From positions 310,001 to 374,000 of the forward strand of contig JAACMV010000020.1 in NCBI GenBank assembly GCA_010909725.1: a stretch of DNA of 64,000 bases, read 5' to 3'. Positions within the stretch are counted from its first letter, which is position 1; every line of letters starts with the position of its first letter. Under the pieces are notes generated by a model. That model had not been told where the DNA came from and did not search any database. It was given only the letters and a program-made list of their open reading frames with translations. This DNA is from Picochlorum sp. 'celeri'. Lineage: Eukaryota > Chlorophyta > Trebouxiophyceae. The position numbers and the translations under genes are program-made. This document shows positions 38,528 to 48,030 of the stretch, in pieces.

Positions 38528-40181
38528 CTACGCATTATCCAGGGATCCATGAGATTGAGATTCATTCTGCGTCGATTGAGAAGCTTTTGATGCTTCCAAG
38601 TATGAGGCTCCAGGATACTGCGTCCTCGGTGGGCCTGCTTGTTTCAAAAAACCATCCTTGCTATCACCGACCACAGACATCTTTTCCACACTGGATCCCA
38701 ACAATTCGATTGCCTTTGCATCATGCATCTCAACAGATCTACCATAGAGAGTTTCATTTTCTGGTGGAGGCTGGCTACTGTCCCTCACAGGATTCGTCGA
38801 TGATTTATTTGTCCGATCTTTATGTTGCATGAACCGATTCGCTTCTGCCCTGAAATCTGACATCCTTTCCCTGGGAAGCGATGTAGCTTGGCCGAGGCTA
38901 TGATGTGCACCTTTACCACCAGCTTCGAGGTGTGCGAATTGCCTTTTAAAGTTATCCACGGCAGACGGATACACAAAGTTTGGCTGTTGTGTACGTCCTG
39001 AGAGATAGTCAGCTAACATTTGTGGGTGATACTCTAATATTTCTCTGTATATCAACTCCCTCACCTCTTCCGTATTCAACTTTCTCCTCTCGAATTCGAA
39101 TGCAATCTTACTGATGGGTTGCGCCGAAGGCTCACGACTTGGTTGACTCAGACCAGCAAAATATGGATCAGCCAGTGCTTCTTCTGCTGTTGGTCTCTCT
39201 GCTGGATCAAATGCCAACAGCCTCTTCAGCATCATCAACGCCCCTTTATCAGCATGAGGAAAGTGCTCTTCAAACGGAACGCCAGGCTTTTTACGCATAT
39301 TTTGCAAAAACCGCCGCGCCTTTTCATTCCGTACTTTGGCAATGACATCAGGTGATGGAGTACCAAGCAAATCTGTAATCAATTCCAACTGATGGACAAC
39401 ATTCCGCCCAGGAAACAGTGGTTTCCCCTGCAATATCTCTGCAAATATACACCCTATAGACCAAATATCAATAGCGGGCGAATATTTCGCAAAGAACGAT
39501 CCGCACAATTCAGGCGCCCTGTACCATCGTGTTGCCACATAATCCGTCCAAAATACCGTCTGTGGCATATCATTAAACGCCGGTCGCGCCAGACCGAAAT
39601 CGCAAATCTTCAACTTGCAATCGCTGTTTGCCAGTATATTTTTAGGTTTCAAATCACGGTGAAACACCCGAGCCGAGTGAATATACTTCAAACCCCTCAA
39701 CATTTGATACAGAAAGAACTGATGATGCTCTGCCGTCAAATCATCATTCGCTTTAATCACCTGATGTAAATCCGTCTCCATCAACTCAAACACCACATAT
39801 ATATCCTTAAAGTCTTTCTGAGACGGCGGTAGCATAATATGCTTAATCTCCACAATGTCTGGATGCCTGAGCAATCTCAACAGTTTGATCTCTCTGAGAA
39901 TCCTCGTCGCATCTGACACATGATCAAACACATTCGTAATTTTCTTGATCGCCACTCGCTCACCTGCATTGATTATAGACACACATGAGTCTTCTTCCAA
40001 CGCCTCCACAAGCCCCACAGACTCCCCCTTTTCTAGGGCTAGACAACCCACGTACCATGATTGAATTGATCCACCGCACTCGCAACCACCCCATAACTCC
40101 CCTTCCCAATCACCTCTGTCAATTTATACCGCTGCGACTCTGTCGGACCGGAGGTTGCAAAAAAAATCCTTCGAATCCATT
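38528..40181 (-). CDS. TDY-class MAP kinase; 5'-most exon unresolved
   Basis: Mitogen-activated protein kinase of the plant group D type. Main exon 39963-38528: VAIKKITNVFDHVSDATRIL, HRDLKPKNIL, DFGLARP, activation loop TDYVATRWYRAPE (Thr-Asp-Tyr), then a C-terminal extension with ISKIAFEFERRKLNTEEVRE, as in plant TDY MAPKs. A 92-base intron (40055-39964, GTACGT...ATGCAG) links to an upstream exon (40056-40181) encoding RYKLTEVIGKGSYGVVASAV and giving NHGERVAIKK at the junction. That exon has no in-frame ATG after the upstream stop codons and begins after an acceptor (GACTGCAG at 40182), so another 5' exon with the start codon must lie upstream; I could not place it with confidence. Confidence 0.92.
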
Positions 40182-40778
40182 CTGCAGTCCCGTCACCGCA
40201 CGCTCACACCCAAACCTCACGTTATCCTCCCTTCTCAACAATCCAAATAGTACTATTTCGTATTTTTATTAATAATTCCTCGCTGTTTCAACACCAAGAA
40301 AGCCCAAGGAAGGTGCTTCCGAGGCGCAACATGAACATCAGCACAGCGACGCAGGCAATTCGGAACAAGCGGTAGATTCACAACACAGAGTGAACAGAAT
40401 ATGTTTCAATATAGACACAAGTATCTTCTCACTGAATCTCTCGCCTTCTATGCTTGGCTTTCTATCATAAAAGAGAAAGAACTCGCACCCTCTACGTAAC
40501 CAGGCAACGGACGGGGATATACACAGAAACTGGCACTGTGATGGGTGAAATATACGACTACTACATATAATAATGTCTCGAAACGGGTATACACACGACT
40601 ATCAGTAGCGTCGCCCGTCAATCGACGAGATATCGGTACTTTTATCCGGGGTGGTCGCAGAAGCGACGCCATGGTGGCTCCCTTGGAGCCAGGCCATGTG
40701 ACTGATTGGCGACACGATCAGTCATGGGATGGTAGGATATTAATTGAAACGAAAAAACATAATGTACATGGAGATACG
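40182..40778. promoter_or_regulatory. 597-base gap upstream of MAP kinase, with a three-hairpin cluster
   Basis: Should contain the missing first exon of the MAP kinase. A minus-strand frame from ATG 40672 (MASLLRPPRIKVPISRR...) runs to about 40448 and includes a weak donor CCTG/GTTACG whose phase would fit the next exon, but this is speculative. At 40654-40724 three perfect stems follow each other: GTCGC-AGAA-GCGAC (40654-40667), TGGCTCC-CTT-GGAGCCA (40675-40691) and TGACTGAT-(10)-ATCAGTCA (40699-40724). The cluster begins 55 bases after the stop of the thioredoxin-like gene, so it may belong to that gene's 3' UTR. Confidence 0.4.
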
Positions 40779-41426
40779 TCACAACAGTTGCTCTTCCAGC
40801 ATGTCTGCCACCATGGCAGACACAGTGCTGCTGAGACAGTTCAACTCCTTCTCAATATCCAACGAGCTCCGACGTCCAAACCCTTCCCGCACATCTCTAA
40901 TAGGATTTGATCTGCGGACTAACGCTCCATCAGCAAAGAATAATATCGTCGGGACGGATGTGATTCTATACAGCTGAGACACATCACTCCTGGTGTCATA
41001 CTCTGTCTGGGCATCATGCTTGCAGAACAACACACCCGTGTGATCCGCATACTCTTTCCGAACTGCATCTACAGCCTTCAAGACACGAGAACAAACACCA
41101 CATGACGATGTGTATACCACAACAACGATGAGACGTTCAGATCCAGCGGCCTCGAATAGTGTCTCTATGCCATGGTTGGTTTTCAGATGGAACAGCGTCT
41201 GGTGAGGCTCGGTTGAGGACGCAAACCGTAGTATACTCTCATGCTCTCGCTCCTGTCTCTCCAGTGCAATATTCATATGATATCTTCTATCTATTTTGAA
41301 GGCATGGGTGGCTGTGTAACAGCGTCGCTGTCGGATTCTGTTGATTCTGTTCAATCCACGAATCGTCGCGAGACTCCCACTATTCACCCGAGAGGGGTGC
41401 TGACATCTCTCGAATGAAAATTTCAT
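40779..41426 (-). CDS. Organelle-targeted thioredoxin-like protein with CGVC active site
   Basis: 215 residues from ATG 41426. The first 65 or so are Arg/Asn/Ser-rich (GLNRINRIRQRRCYTATHAF), consistent with a mitochondrial or plastid presequence. The thioredoxin fold follows: LIVVVVYTSSCGVCSRVLKA near 100-120 with the redox pair CGVC in place of CGPC, LFCKHDAQTEYDTRSDVSQL, and SVPTILFFADG with the cis-Pro loop. The Trp before the active site is replaced by Ser (YTSSC), as in several atypical plant plastid thioredoxins such as the ACHT and Lilium groups. Redox potential is therefore probably not that of a general reductase; substrate unknown. Confidence 0.8.
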   Translation of the reverse strand: MKFSFERCQHPSRVNSGSLATIRGLNRINRIRQRRCYTATHAFKIDRRYHMNIALERQEREHESILRFASSTEPHQTLFHLKTNHGIETLFEAAGSERLIVVVVYTSSCGVCSRVLKAVDAVRKEYADHTGVLFCKHDAQTEYDTRSDVSQLYRITSVPTILFFADGALVRRSNPIRDVREGFGRRSSLDIEKELNCLSSTVSAMVADMLEEQLL

Positions 41427-41842
41427 ATCCTAGTAGTATTTAAATTGGAATATTATGTATTCAATGGGAAGAGATGGGTTTGGGCACACTCCCATCTGTG
41501 ATGATGATGGCCATTAATGGTTGATTCGAAATGGAATCCCTGGTACGTGTGCATGGCAAGAGATATAATAGGTTTCCCGAAAGGATACATGACATCATCA
41601 TCATCATTGTGTGTGCATATAGATCATACATCAGGGAAAGCTCAACAATGATTAAGGGTGTGCAGAGAACTAGGTGCATTGTGGGAGTTGTCCTCTGTGA
41701 ACGAGCCTCACACCAGATGGAGGAATTCCACCCTTTTGGGGTCGAACATCCTGGTCAAATATTGCTGTTGGTATAGCCAAAGTAGCGCACTGCATGTCAT
41801 CTAGGAAATCAGATGAATCGAATATGAAATCAAGTGTTCAAT
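41427..41842. promoter_or_regulatory. 416-base gap between thioredoxin-like and formamidase genes
   Basis: 5' flank of the thioredoxin-like gene and 3' flank of formamidase (both minus strand). It contains AGATGGG-(12)-CCCATCT at 41472-41497, the palindrome CCATTAATGG, and complementary TGATGATGATG and CATCATCATC tracts about 85 bases apart. The several short frames do not resemble proteins. I see no gene. Confidence 0.35.
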
Positions 41843-43169
41843 TCAATCACCGCGTACCGCATTAGGAACATCAACAATTCCAGCAATGCGGCCCTCGCAG
41901 GGACAGCAACTCAACAGAAGATACACTTGTTCCTTTGAATATCCAAACTTGCTGAGATAGTTGATGCAATTCAAGACTGCTCTTTTGTATGCAATCGATG
42001 CATCCATAAAGTGCTGTTTTCCATTCTCGTCAATTGACAAGCCTTCAAATACGAGCCACTCCGAAAACCACCTTGATCCATCCATGGGACTCACTTCAAA
42101 GATTGGGTTGACATTCAGTTCGCTCGGACCCACGGGGTCCATGTACTGTTTCATTCCACCGCGAATAATATCACATTTGAGATCGATTCTTCCAGATATT
42201 TCGATGGCTCCACAAAAACTCACTTCACCATCCCCCTGAGAAAAGTGAATGTCACCCATGCTGAGAAGAGCTCCTTCTACAAAGACTGGGAAATAAATTC
42301 TACATCCCTTGGTCAAGTTTTTAATATCGCAATTCCCCCCGTTCTCTCTTCCTGGTATTGTACGAGCTGCTTCAGCAGCGATTCGGTCAAAATCTGGATG
42401 GCTGGAATCCAATGCTCCAAGAAGAGCATTTGTAGGTTCTGGTAAACATGCAAGTGGTCTGGCATGCAAGTGCTTTGCCAGGGTGCATGAATCCTCCGAT
42501 TCCACCAATTCTCTCTCACGCGTGTTCCATATTTTTAACAGCTCGTGGCTCGGAGCTGTGCCGATCAATCCTGGGTGGATTAATCCTGGGAATTTCACAC
42601 CAGGGATATGACGAGAGGTGGCATAAATCCCTTCAAGATCCCATATGGCTTTGCATGCTTTTGGAAAATGTTCAGTTAAAAATCCACCACCATTTTCTTT
42701 GTCAAAGATTCCGGTGAATCCCCATTCATATCCCTCTAGAAGACCAATGTCACAAATGTCAACCACCAGTATATCACCAGGCATGGCAGGCTGTTCCTGT
42801 TCATCTGTAATCCGAATGGGTCCTGATAGAAAATGCGGTTTGCTCAAGTCAATGTTTTTCATATCTTCTGCAGAGTCATCATTCTTGATCTACACGTGTA
42901 GCAACAGCGTTGCGTGAGTGAGGACTGCACGTAGAAGCCTCTTCATACTAGAAGATGTGTTTCATAATTCTCCAGCATATTCTTACCTGCCCACCGGTCC
43001 ACTCAATGCATTCCACCCTGAATATCTGTCCCGTCTTTTGCGTTGATGCCACAGGAATCTCAGGGTGCCATCGATTATGCAAAGGGACTGTTTGGTCGTC
43101 AGGTGCTTTAGAAGGGTCAACAGCAAAAGCCAGTTTGGGAGTGCAGGTTGTTCCAGGTGCTCCACTCAT
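41843..43169 (-). CDS. Formamidase (acetamidase/formamidase family), two exons
   Basis: Hydrolyses formamide to formate and ammonia. Exon 1 (43169-42987) starts at ATG MSGAPGTTCTPKLAFAVD and contains PLHNRWHPEIPVASTQKTGQ and RVECIEWTGGQ; a 97-base intron (42986-42890, GTAAGA...GTGTAG) joins in phase 0 to exon 2 (42889-41843), giving WTGGQIKNDDSAEDMKNIDL, the exact pattern of this family. Other landmarks: PAMPGDILVVDICDIG, PGLIHPGLIGTAPS, ENGGNCDIKNLTKG and MGDIHFSQGDGEVSFCGAIE; C-terminal CCPCEGRIAGIVDVPNA. 409 residues, normal length. In an alga it would let the cell use formamide as nitrogen source. The upstream region carries a striking triple hairpin. Confidence 0.93.
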
Positions 43170-43997
43170 AGCGTCCCAATACAATGAGCGATGTGAATGA
43201 ATATAATCAAACTTTTAGTCGATGGAAATTGACGTCACGTTAAGTGATGGCCTGCCATTTCATTGATGGCGAATCAATGAAACGGTTGCCCTAGTTGCAA
43301 CCAGCAATTGCTAGGGCAATAGAACTATACCCTGGTATTGCTTTTTATCACAGGGTCTAATTTCAGCCGATGACATCAATGTAGACACACCCGGAACAGG
43401 TAATTGGAAGTATTAAAGCATCATGCGATTAAAAAATCCGGCATCAACCTCCTAACCCTTTGAGGTATGCTGGCAGAAATTTCCGTCTCATGTACCCATC
43501 AGGATATATACAGCCCTTGCTGATTCCTGTGATGGCTGGTTCGAATCCCTGGCGCATGTATACGACAGTGGTAGGATTACATGGATGCCACGCACGATGT
43601 GGGCCGGTAGAATTTGAATGCATTCGAATCATCCGAGCCAAATGCATGTGTGACACCTTGGTCCAAGATTCTTGGTAGACTCGTGGGCCATGTTGTCCAC
43701 GTGTACCGTTGTCGTGACACGTACATGTAGATGTGGACTTGGTGTTCTCTCAATGAATACATAGAAAATTTTGCATCTTTATGGCATCTTTATGCCTTGT
43801 TAATACGTAGGTATATCTGTGTAGCCGAACGCGAGGAGGGAGAAACAGAGAAAAGACGCGCAGTGACGCGTTAGACGTCAACTGACAACGGTGTAGCTTC
43901 TTCTCGAGATCCGAACCTTTTCCATACTCTCTCTATATAGAAAAAGTTCTAGTACTGCTCTATTTATACATATCCTGTTGTTTTCTAAGTAAAGAGT
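43170..43997. promoter_or_regulatory. 828-base divergent intergenic region, no gene recognised
   Basis: Between formamidase (minus) and a secreted-protein gene (plus). The formamidase-proximal part holds a TGACGTCA palindrome at about 43229-43236 (a classic bZIP/CRE site) followed by three consecutive hairpins at 43258-43356. The remaining stretch includes short frames on both strands with no protein character. A B-box-like GGTTCGAATCC at about 43538 lacks the rest of a tRNA. Confidence 0.4.
43258..43356. repeat. Cluster of three consecutive hairpins upstream of formamidase
   Basis: Hairpin 1: TTTCATTGAT (43258-43267), loop GGCGA, ATCAATGAAA (43273-43282), a perfect 10-bp stem. Hairpin 2: TTGCCCTAG (43286-43294) pairs with CTAGGGCAA (43311-43319), and the inner TTGC-AACCA-GCAA extends it by four pairs across a 3-base bulge. 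Hairpin 3: ACCCTG (43329-43334) with CAGGGT (43351-43356). The three follow at intervals of 3 and 9 bases. The cluster is 90-190 bases upstream of the formamidase ATG, so it may be promoter, 5' UTR or an independent structured RNA. Confidence 0.6.
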
Positions 43998-45224
43998 ATG
44001 ACGTTGAATAGCTTTTTTTATGCACTGCTGTCTGTGTCTCTTGTTGGGGTCCAGGCTCTTTCGCCATGCCCGCTTGGTCCGGATCAGCAAGAATCACTCG
44101 CTGCTGTGGCTGTCGCAGTGACCCCATCACAGACAAACATGTGTGCGGAGGATTTTATGGTTTCGATGGATAGGAAGAATGGAGAGCCCTCTGTTGTGCT
44201 GCTGTCCTTTGAACCATCATCAGTCTCATCGCTCTCAAAGCCTGCTGTGTTGCAAGTCTTTGCGAGGCCAGATTCCAAGGATTTCCCTCCGCAGAATATA
44301 ACTGTATATGGTTTTACTTCAGTTCTTAATGATACAGAAAGTGTGTCGTGGAATACATCAGGGGATATACTAAAGCCTTTTGACCCATTTGTAAACTGGA
44401 TGCTGAGTTGTTCTGACAATGTGATACAGGAGGACAATGGTGTCAAAATTGGAACGATTCAAATTCGTCATTCAGAACTCATAAACGCGGAAGGTGGTGA
44501 GCCTTTACAAATTGATGTCACTGAAGCTCTTCGAAACGGCATTCGCACTTTTGCTCTGGCGAGAATGATTGCATGTGCTGAGGAAGACGATCTCGAGGCA
44601 GATGTTCCAAAGGGAAATATTCTCCTGTCTTCCTCATGCAGCAACGATACAGATACTTGGGGGCAACAATATCCACCTAGGATTGTTTCTGGACCAATTC
44701 CTCCACCTCCAAAGTGTACATTTACGCGAGGGTATTACAAAATACATATAAATTCGAGAAAACCCAGCGATTACAGTCGTGCCGAGTACTATTTGACACA
44801 TTCTCTCAAGTCCAAGGAAAAGGAGATTATTGTGACGTCGAGCTGGTGGATTCACAAGGTTTCAAACTCTAGGAAACTATGGAAGATACGTGAGGATGCT
44901 GTTTCTGGGACACCCATGACGTTCTTTGGGGTGAAGAGACGATCAAAGTATTCATACCTGGCAGGGAGCAAACGAGGCAAACCTCGTTTGGGGACCAAGA
45001 CGGACACCATGAGAATCATTCCAAGGGAATTGCGTTGTTCACAAGTAGACTGTGAAAATGTATATCTGGTATCACATAAGAGAAAGAAGGATGGTAAGAG
45101 AGCATATCTGACAATCAACATAGAAGATGGGGAAAAGAGGGTCTCTTGGAAGTATTTCAGAAAAGTGGCTCCTTTTAATGGTCTTTTCCAACTCATTCCT
45201 GCTGCTGCTTCTAAAAAGAGCTAA
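43998..45224 (+). CDS. Secreted protein, DNRLRE-like N-half and basic C-half, unknown function
   Basis: 408 residues from ATG 43998 with a signal peptide (MTLNSFFYALLSVSLVGVQA). The first half (about 45-235) has the look of a DNRLRE/CBM96-type carbohydrate-associated beta-sandwich: VVLLSFEPSSVSSLSKPAVL with QVFARPD, several N-glycosylation sites, and SWNTSGDILK. Four to six Cys are spaced through it. After a Pro-rich linker (SGPIPPPPKC near 240) the second half is strongly basic and aromatic (RRSKYSYLAGSKRGKPRLGT; GYYKIHINSRKPSDYSRAEY), possibly a beta-trefoil-like domain. Probably a wall or extracellular matrix protein. I do not recognise a named family for the whole. Confidence 0.72.
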   Translation: MTLNSFFYALLSVSLVGVQALSPCPLGPDQQESLAAVAVAVTPSQTNMCAEDFMVSMDRKNGEPSVVLLSFEPSSVSSLSKPAVLQVFARPDSKDFPPQNITVYGFTSVLNDTESVSWNTSGDILKPFDPFVNWMLSCSDNVIQEDNGVKIGTIQIRHSELINAEGGEPLQIDVTEALRNGIRTFALARMIACAEEDDLEADVPKGNILLSSSCSNDTDTWGQQYPPRIVSGPIPPPPKCTFTRGYYKIHINSRKPSDYSRAEYYLTHSLKSKEKEIIVTSSWWIHKVSNSRKLWKIREDAVSGTPMTFFGVKRRSKYSYLAGSKRGKPRLGTKTDTMRIIPRELRCSQVDCENVYLVSHKRKKDGKRAYLTINIEDGEKRVSWKYFRKVAPFNGLFQLIPAAASKKS

Positions 45225-45251
45225 CAAGGCATACATGAATACTACAATGTC

Positions 45252-45277
45252 GAATACATGAATTACTACATGTATTC
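45252..45277. terminator. 9-bp inverted repeat in the gap of two convergent genes
   Basis: GAATACATG (45252-45260), loop AATTACTA, CATGTATTC (45269-45277). It lies in the 115-base gap between the stops of the secreted protein (45224, plus) and the ABCG gene (45340, minus), with a second palindrome CATACATGTATG near 45306-45317. Position suggests a shared 3'-end or transcription-stopping element; this is inference. Confidence 0.4.
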
Positions 45278-45339
45278 TCATGAATAATGATGTATAGATA
45301 TTCTGCATACATGTATGTCAGAGGTTTGCCAAAAGGCTT

Positions 45340-48030
45340 TTAAAACATTTTCCAAGAGGAATCATGTCTCCAGTGCCAGTTGATTCTGAGGTATAACGCT
45401 ACGAGACACAAGCATACAAATCCATAGTAGTAGCCGATTAGAATACAAATGTTTCGCGTTGCTGTGTCGACTTGATATCCCAATGTATCTATGAACATTT
45501 CACCTGGGGTGTCCTCAAGAATGATTGACTTGAGCCCAGGAGCCTCTAAAATAAGATTGTACTTATTTTGATTCATTTCTGTTGTAATCATTGCTTCAAA
45601 AGCATAGTAAAATTGACTGAGCCAATGTATCCATCGAAGAACAGGTGAGATTGAATCAACCTCGACCAAAAATCCAGTCAATGATAGCTGCAAGAGCAGA
45701 ATTGTGTTCATCACAAATAGACTTGTTCCTGCAGTCTTTGAACATAGCGTAACGAGCATGGCAAGAGAGCCTATGCAAAGATTGAAAAGAATTAAGACGA
45801 AAAGGAAGGAGAAGAAGCGTCCGGCATCAGTCATAAACCCAACCATGAAATAAAATGGTATGGCATAGAGTGTTGCTGGCAGAGCTCGAAGCAGCAGTCC
45901 ATCAACAAAAAGTTTGGAAAGGACATATAAAGATCCATTGTAGAGCCCTTGCTTAATTTCTGCCGTCACCACCATTCTCTCATGTATAAGAAGGTCTATC
46001 GAGGTGATGGATGTGAAGGCCAAAAAGCACAACGAAATGAAAATACTGCCATATCGCGCCTGCACCCCATCTGTATCCAGCGACACGTCGTAAAAAATTC
46101 CTCCAACAATCAATCCAGCACACGTTGAGATGACAACGTGCAAAACAAGAAGACTCCTATTCCTCCACATATCCCTAAAAGTCCTATTGAATAATAATGT
46201 GATTTGGAGGCATACACCAGGTGTTTTCTTATGGGTAATGCTTTTCCATGGCACTTCCTCCTTTGAATCAAGGGCTACATTTGTTGTTTGGCCCTTGATA
46301 TCGCCAATAATCCGAATGAGCGTTTCAGTATTGCTCAGAACATCAATCATAGAATCAGCAATCGGTCGACCCTTTTCCACAGACATGTCAAGGCTGGACA
46401 ATACGTGCCTAGCCCCTGTAGGAGAACCTTGGTACACAACTCTTCCCTCAGCTAAGAAGATGACTTTATCGAGCGCATTGAACATGTCGTCACTTGGCTG
46501 ATGTATAGAGTAGAGAACAACCCTTCCCCTCTTTGCCAAAGATTTCAAAGCCATTGCAATCATGAGTGCATTGTATGAATCCAACCCAGACAATGGCTCA
46601 TCAAGAACTATACATTCTGGATCACTAACTAACGCCATGCCAATAGTCACCCTCCTTCGCTCACCACCAGAGATACCTCTGATATGTGCAGATCCTCCCA
46701 CATACTCTTCTGCAATATCCTCAATTCGAAGCTCATCCAAGATATTTTGCGCACGTTGCTTCACCTCATCACTTGATAAATCAAGCTTCAACACGCCAGT
46801 GAAGAGCAATTGCTCCCTCACTGTCATCGTTGGAATCAGCGAGTCCCTTTGTGGAACAAATGCAACCCTTTTGGGGTCCATGGGTGCCCCATCTAAACAA
46901 ACATCCCCTGAAACCGTCAGTGTCTTCAATGAACCGTAAGAATCTCCTGATAAAGCCGATAATAGAGTCGTTTTTCCACATCCGCTTGGACCCAACACAC
47001 CCACAACCTCACCAGATGGTGCATCCCCTGAACAAGATGATACTATGGCCCATCTCTCAGAATCAGCTGCATCGGTCCTATGCAGACGAGCAACTTGGCC
47101 TCTTTTTGATGCGCGATCCCCATCATCTGTCACATGTGTATTCCGTCCCTTCCGTCCCTGTGAGAGCGTTGTCCACACAGACACATTCGTCCACGTGAGA
47201 CAGTGATACCCTCCAGACTCTTCCACCCCCTGTGTCATGCCACGTGGCTGCACCGTATCAAACAACGATGCTATTTTAAACCAATACAACAGCACCATTA
47301 CACTGATAAAACACAAAACAATAGTCGGTATCGCAGCAAGACATGCATTCAAACCAACATGTACAGAGGTCCCATTGTACGCAAGAGAGGGAGCATTTGC
47401 CTCTTCTCCTTCTTCCTCCTGCTGAGGCACACACTGTCCAGTAGAACACGTCACTCCAATCTCTGGCACAAGAAACTCTGGAACATTCAGGGTGCATGCC
47501 CCTGCATCATCGCATGTAAAACTTGCTGGTCCTTGCACGCCACTCACAAATGCTTTTACAAATGTAGACCCGGTACTACAGTCTTTATCAGACACGCATT
47601 CGCATCCAATAGAACCACAGCTGATTGTTGCACCTCCAGTATCACACTCGACTGCATCGCACGCAACCTGATTGGCATAGTCGACAATCCCAAACGTAAA
47701 ACTACAGTTGCCCGCCTTGGCTTCTTCCGAGGCAAAACACCGAACTCGAACACTATCAGGCTCGATGAGATTCGTCACCAAATCAGGTGATGTTGTCGTA
47801 CAAGCGAATGCTTTGGGTATCGTTGGATACCCTTTCAGAAATGCAAACTCAGAGTAACACGTGGCGGAACCATCCGAGCTGCAGTCAGTATCGGATTCAC
47901 AGACCCGTGAGCAATCGTCACCGTGAAACCCTAGTAAACATGACTCAGACGTTGTCGTGTTTTGAGCAACAAGATGCCACGGGAATCCCACCGCCAGGAG
48001 CGACAAGACGACCATCCAATTCGAGACCAT
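45340..48030 (-). CDS. ABCG half-transporter with large cysteine-rich N-terminal ectodomain
   Basis: ATP-binding cassette transporter, subfamily G (plant ABCG24/28 and yeast Adp1 type). 896 residues from ATG 48030. A signal peptide (MVSNWMVVLSLLAVGFPWHL) leads into a Cys-rich ectodomain at about 25-225 (SCLLGFHGDDCSRVCESDTD, EGF-like, more than 15 Cys), then a membrane helix near 235-258, and the nucleotide-binding domain: Walker A GPSGCGKTTLL, signature ISGGERRRVTIG, Walker B CIVLDEPLSGLDS, H-loop SIHQPSDD. Six membrane segments fill about 615-890. All catalytic residues are present. Family members export lipids, sterols or wall precursors; the cargo here is unknown. One open frame, no intron. 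Confidence 0.92.
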   Translation of the reverse strand: MVSNWMVVLSLLAVGFPWHLVAQNTTTSESCLLGFHGDDCSRVCESDTDCSSDGSATCYSEFAFLKGYPTIPKAFACTTTSPDLVTNLIEPDSVRVRCFASEEAKAGNCSFTFGIVDYANQVACDAVECDTGGATISCGSIGCECVSDKDCSTGSTFVKAFVSGVQGPASFTCDDAGACTLNVPEFLVPEIGVTCSTGQCVPQQEEEGEEANAPSLAYNGTSVHVGLNACLAAIPTIVLCFISVMVLLYWFKIASLFDTVQPRGMTQGVEESGGYHCLTWTNVSVWTTLSQGRKGRNTHVTDDGDRASKRGQVARLHRTDAADSERWAIVSSCSGDAPSGEVVGVLGPSGCGKTTLLSALSGDSYGSLKTLTVSGDVCLDGAPMDPKRVAFVPQRDSLIPTMTVREQLLFTGVLKLDLSSDEVKQRAQNILDELRIEDIAEEYVGGSAHIRGISGGERRRVTIGMALVSDPECIVLDEPLSGLDSYNALMIAMALKSLAKRGRVVLYSIHQPSDDMFNALDKVIFLAEGRVVYQGSPTGARHVLSSLDMSVEKGRPIADSMIDVLSNTETLIRIIGDIKGQTTNVALDSKEEVPWKSITHKKTPGVCLQITLLFNRTFRDMWRNRSLLVLHVVISTCAGLIVGGIFYDVSLDTDGVQARYGSIFISLCFLAFTSITSIDLLIHERMVVTAEIKQGLYNGSLYVLSKLFVDGLLLRALPATLYAIPFYFMVGFMTDAGRFFSFLFVLILFNLCIGSLAMLVTLCSKTAGTSLFVMNTILLLQLSLTGFLVEVDSISPVLRWIHWLSQFYYAFEAMITTEMNQNKYNLILEAPGLKSIILEDTPGEMFIDTLGYQVDTATRNICILIGYYYGFVCLCLVALYLRINWHWRHDSSWKMF

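Noticed and set aside
43530..43560. tRNA-like B-box GGTTCGAATCC
   Set aside because: The bases flanking the TTCGAAT loop do not form a 5-bp T stem, and no A-box, anticodon arm or acceptor stem could be placed on either strand.
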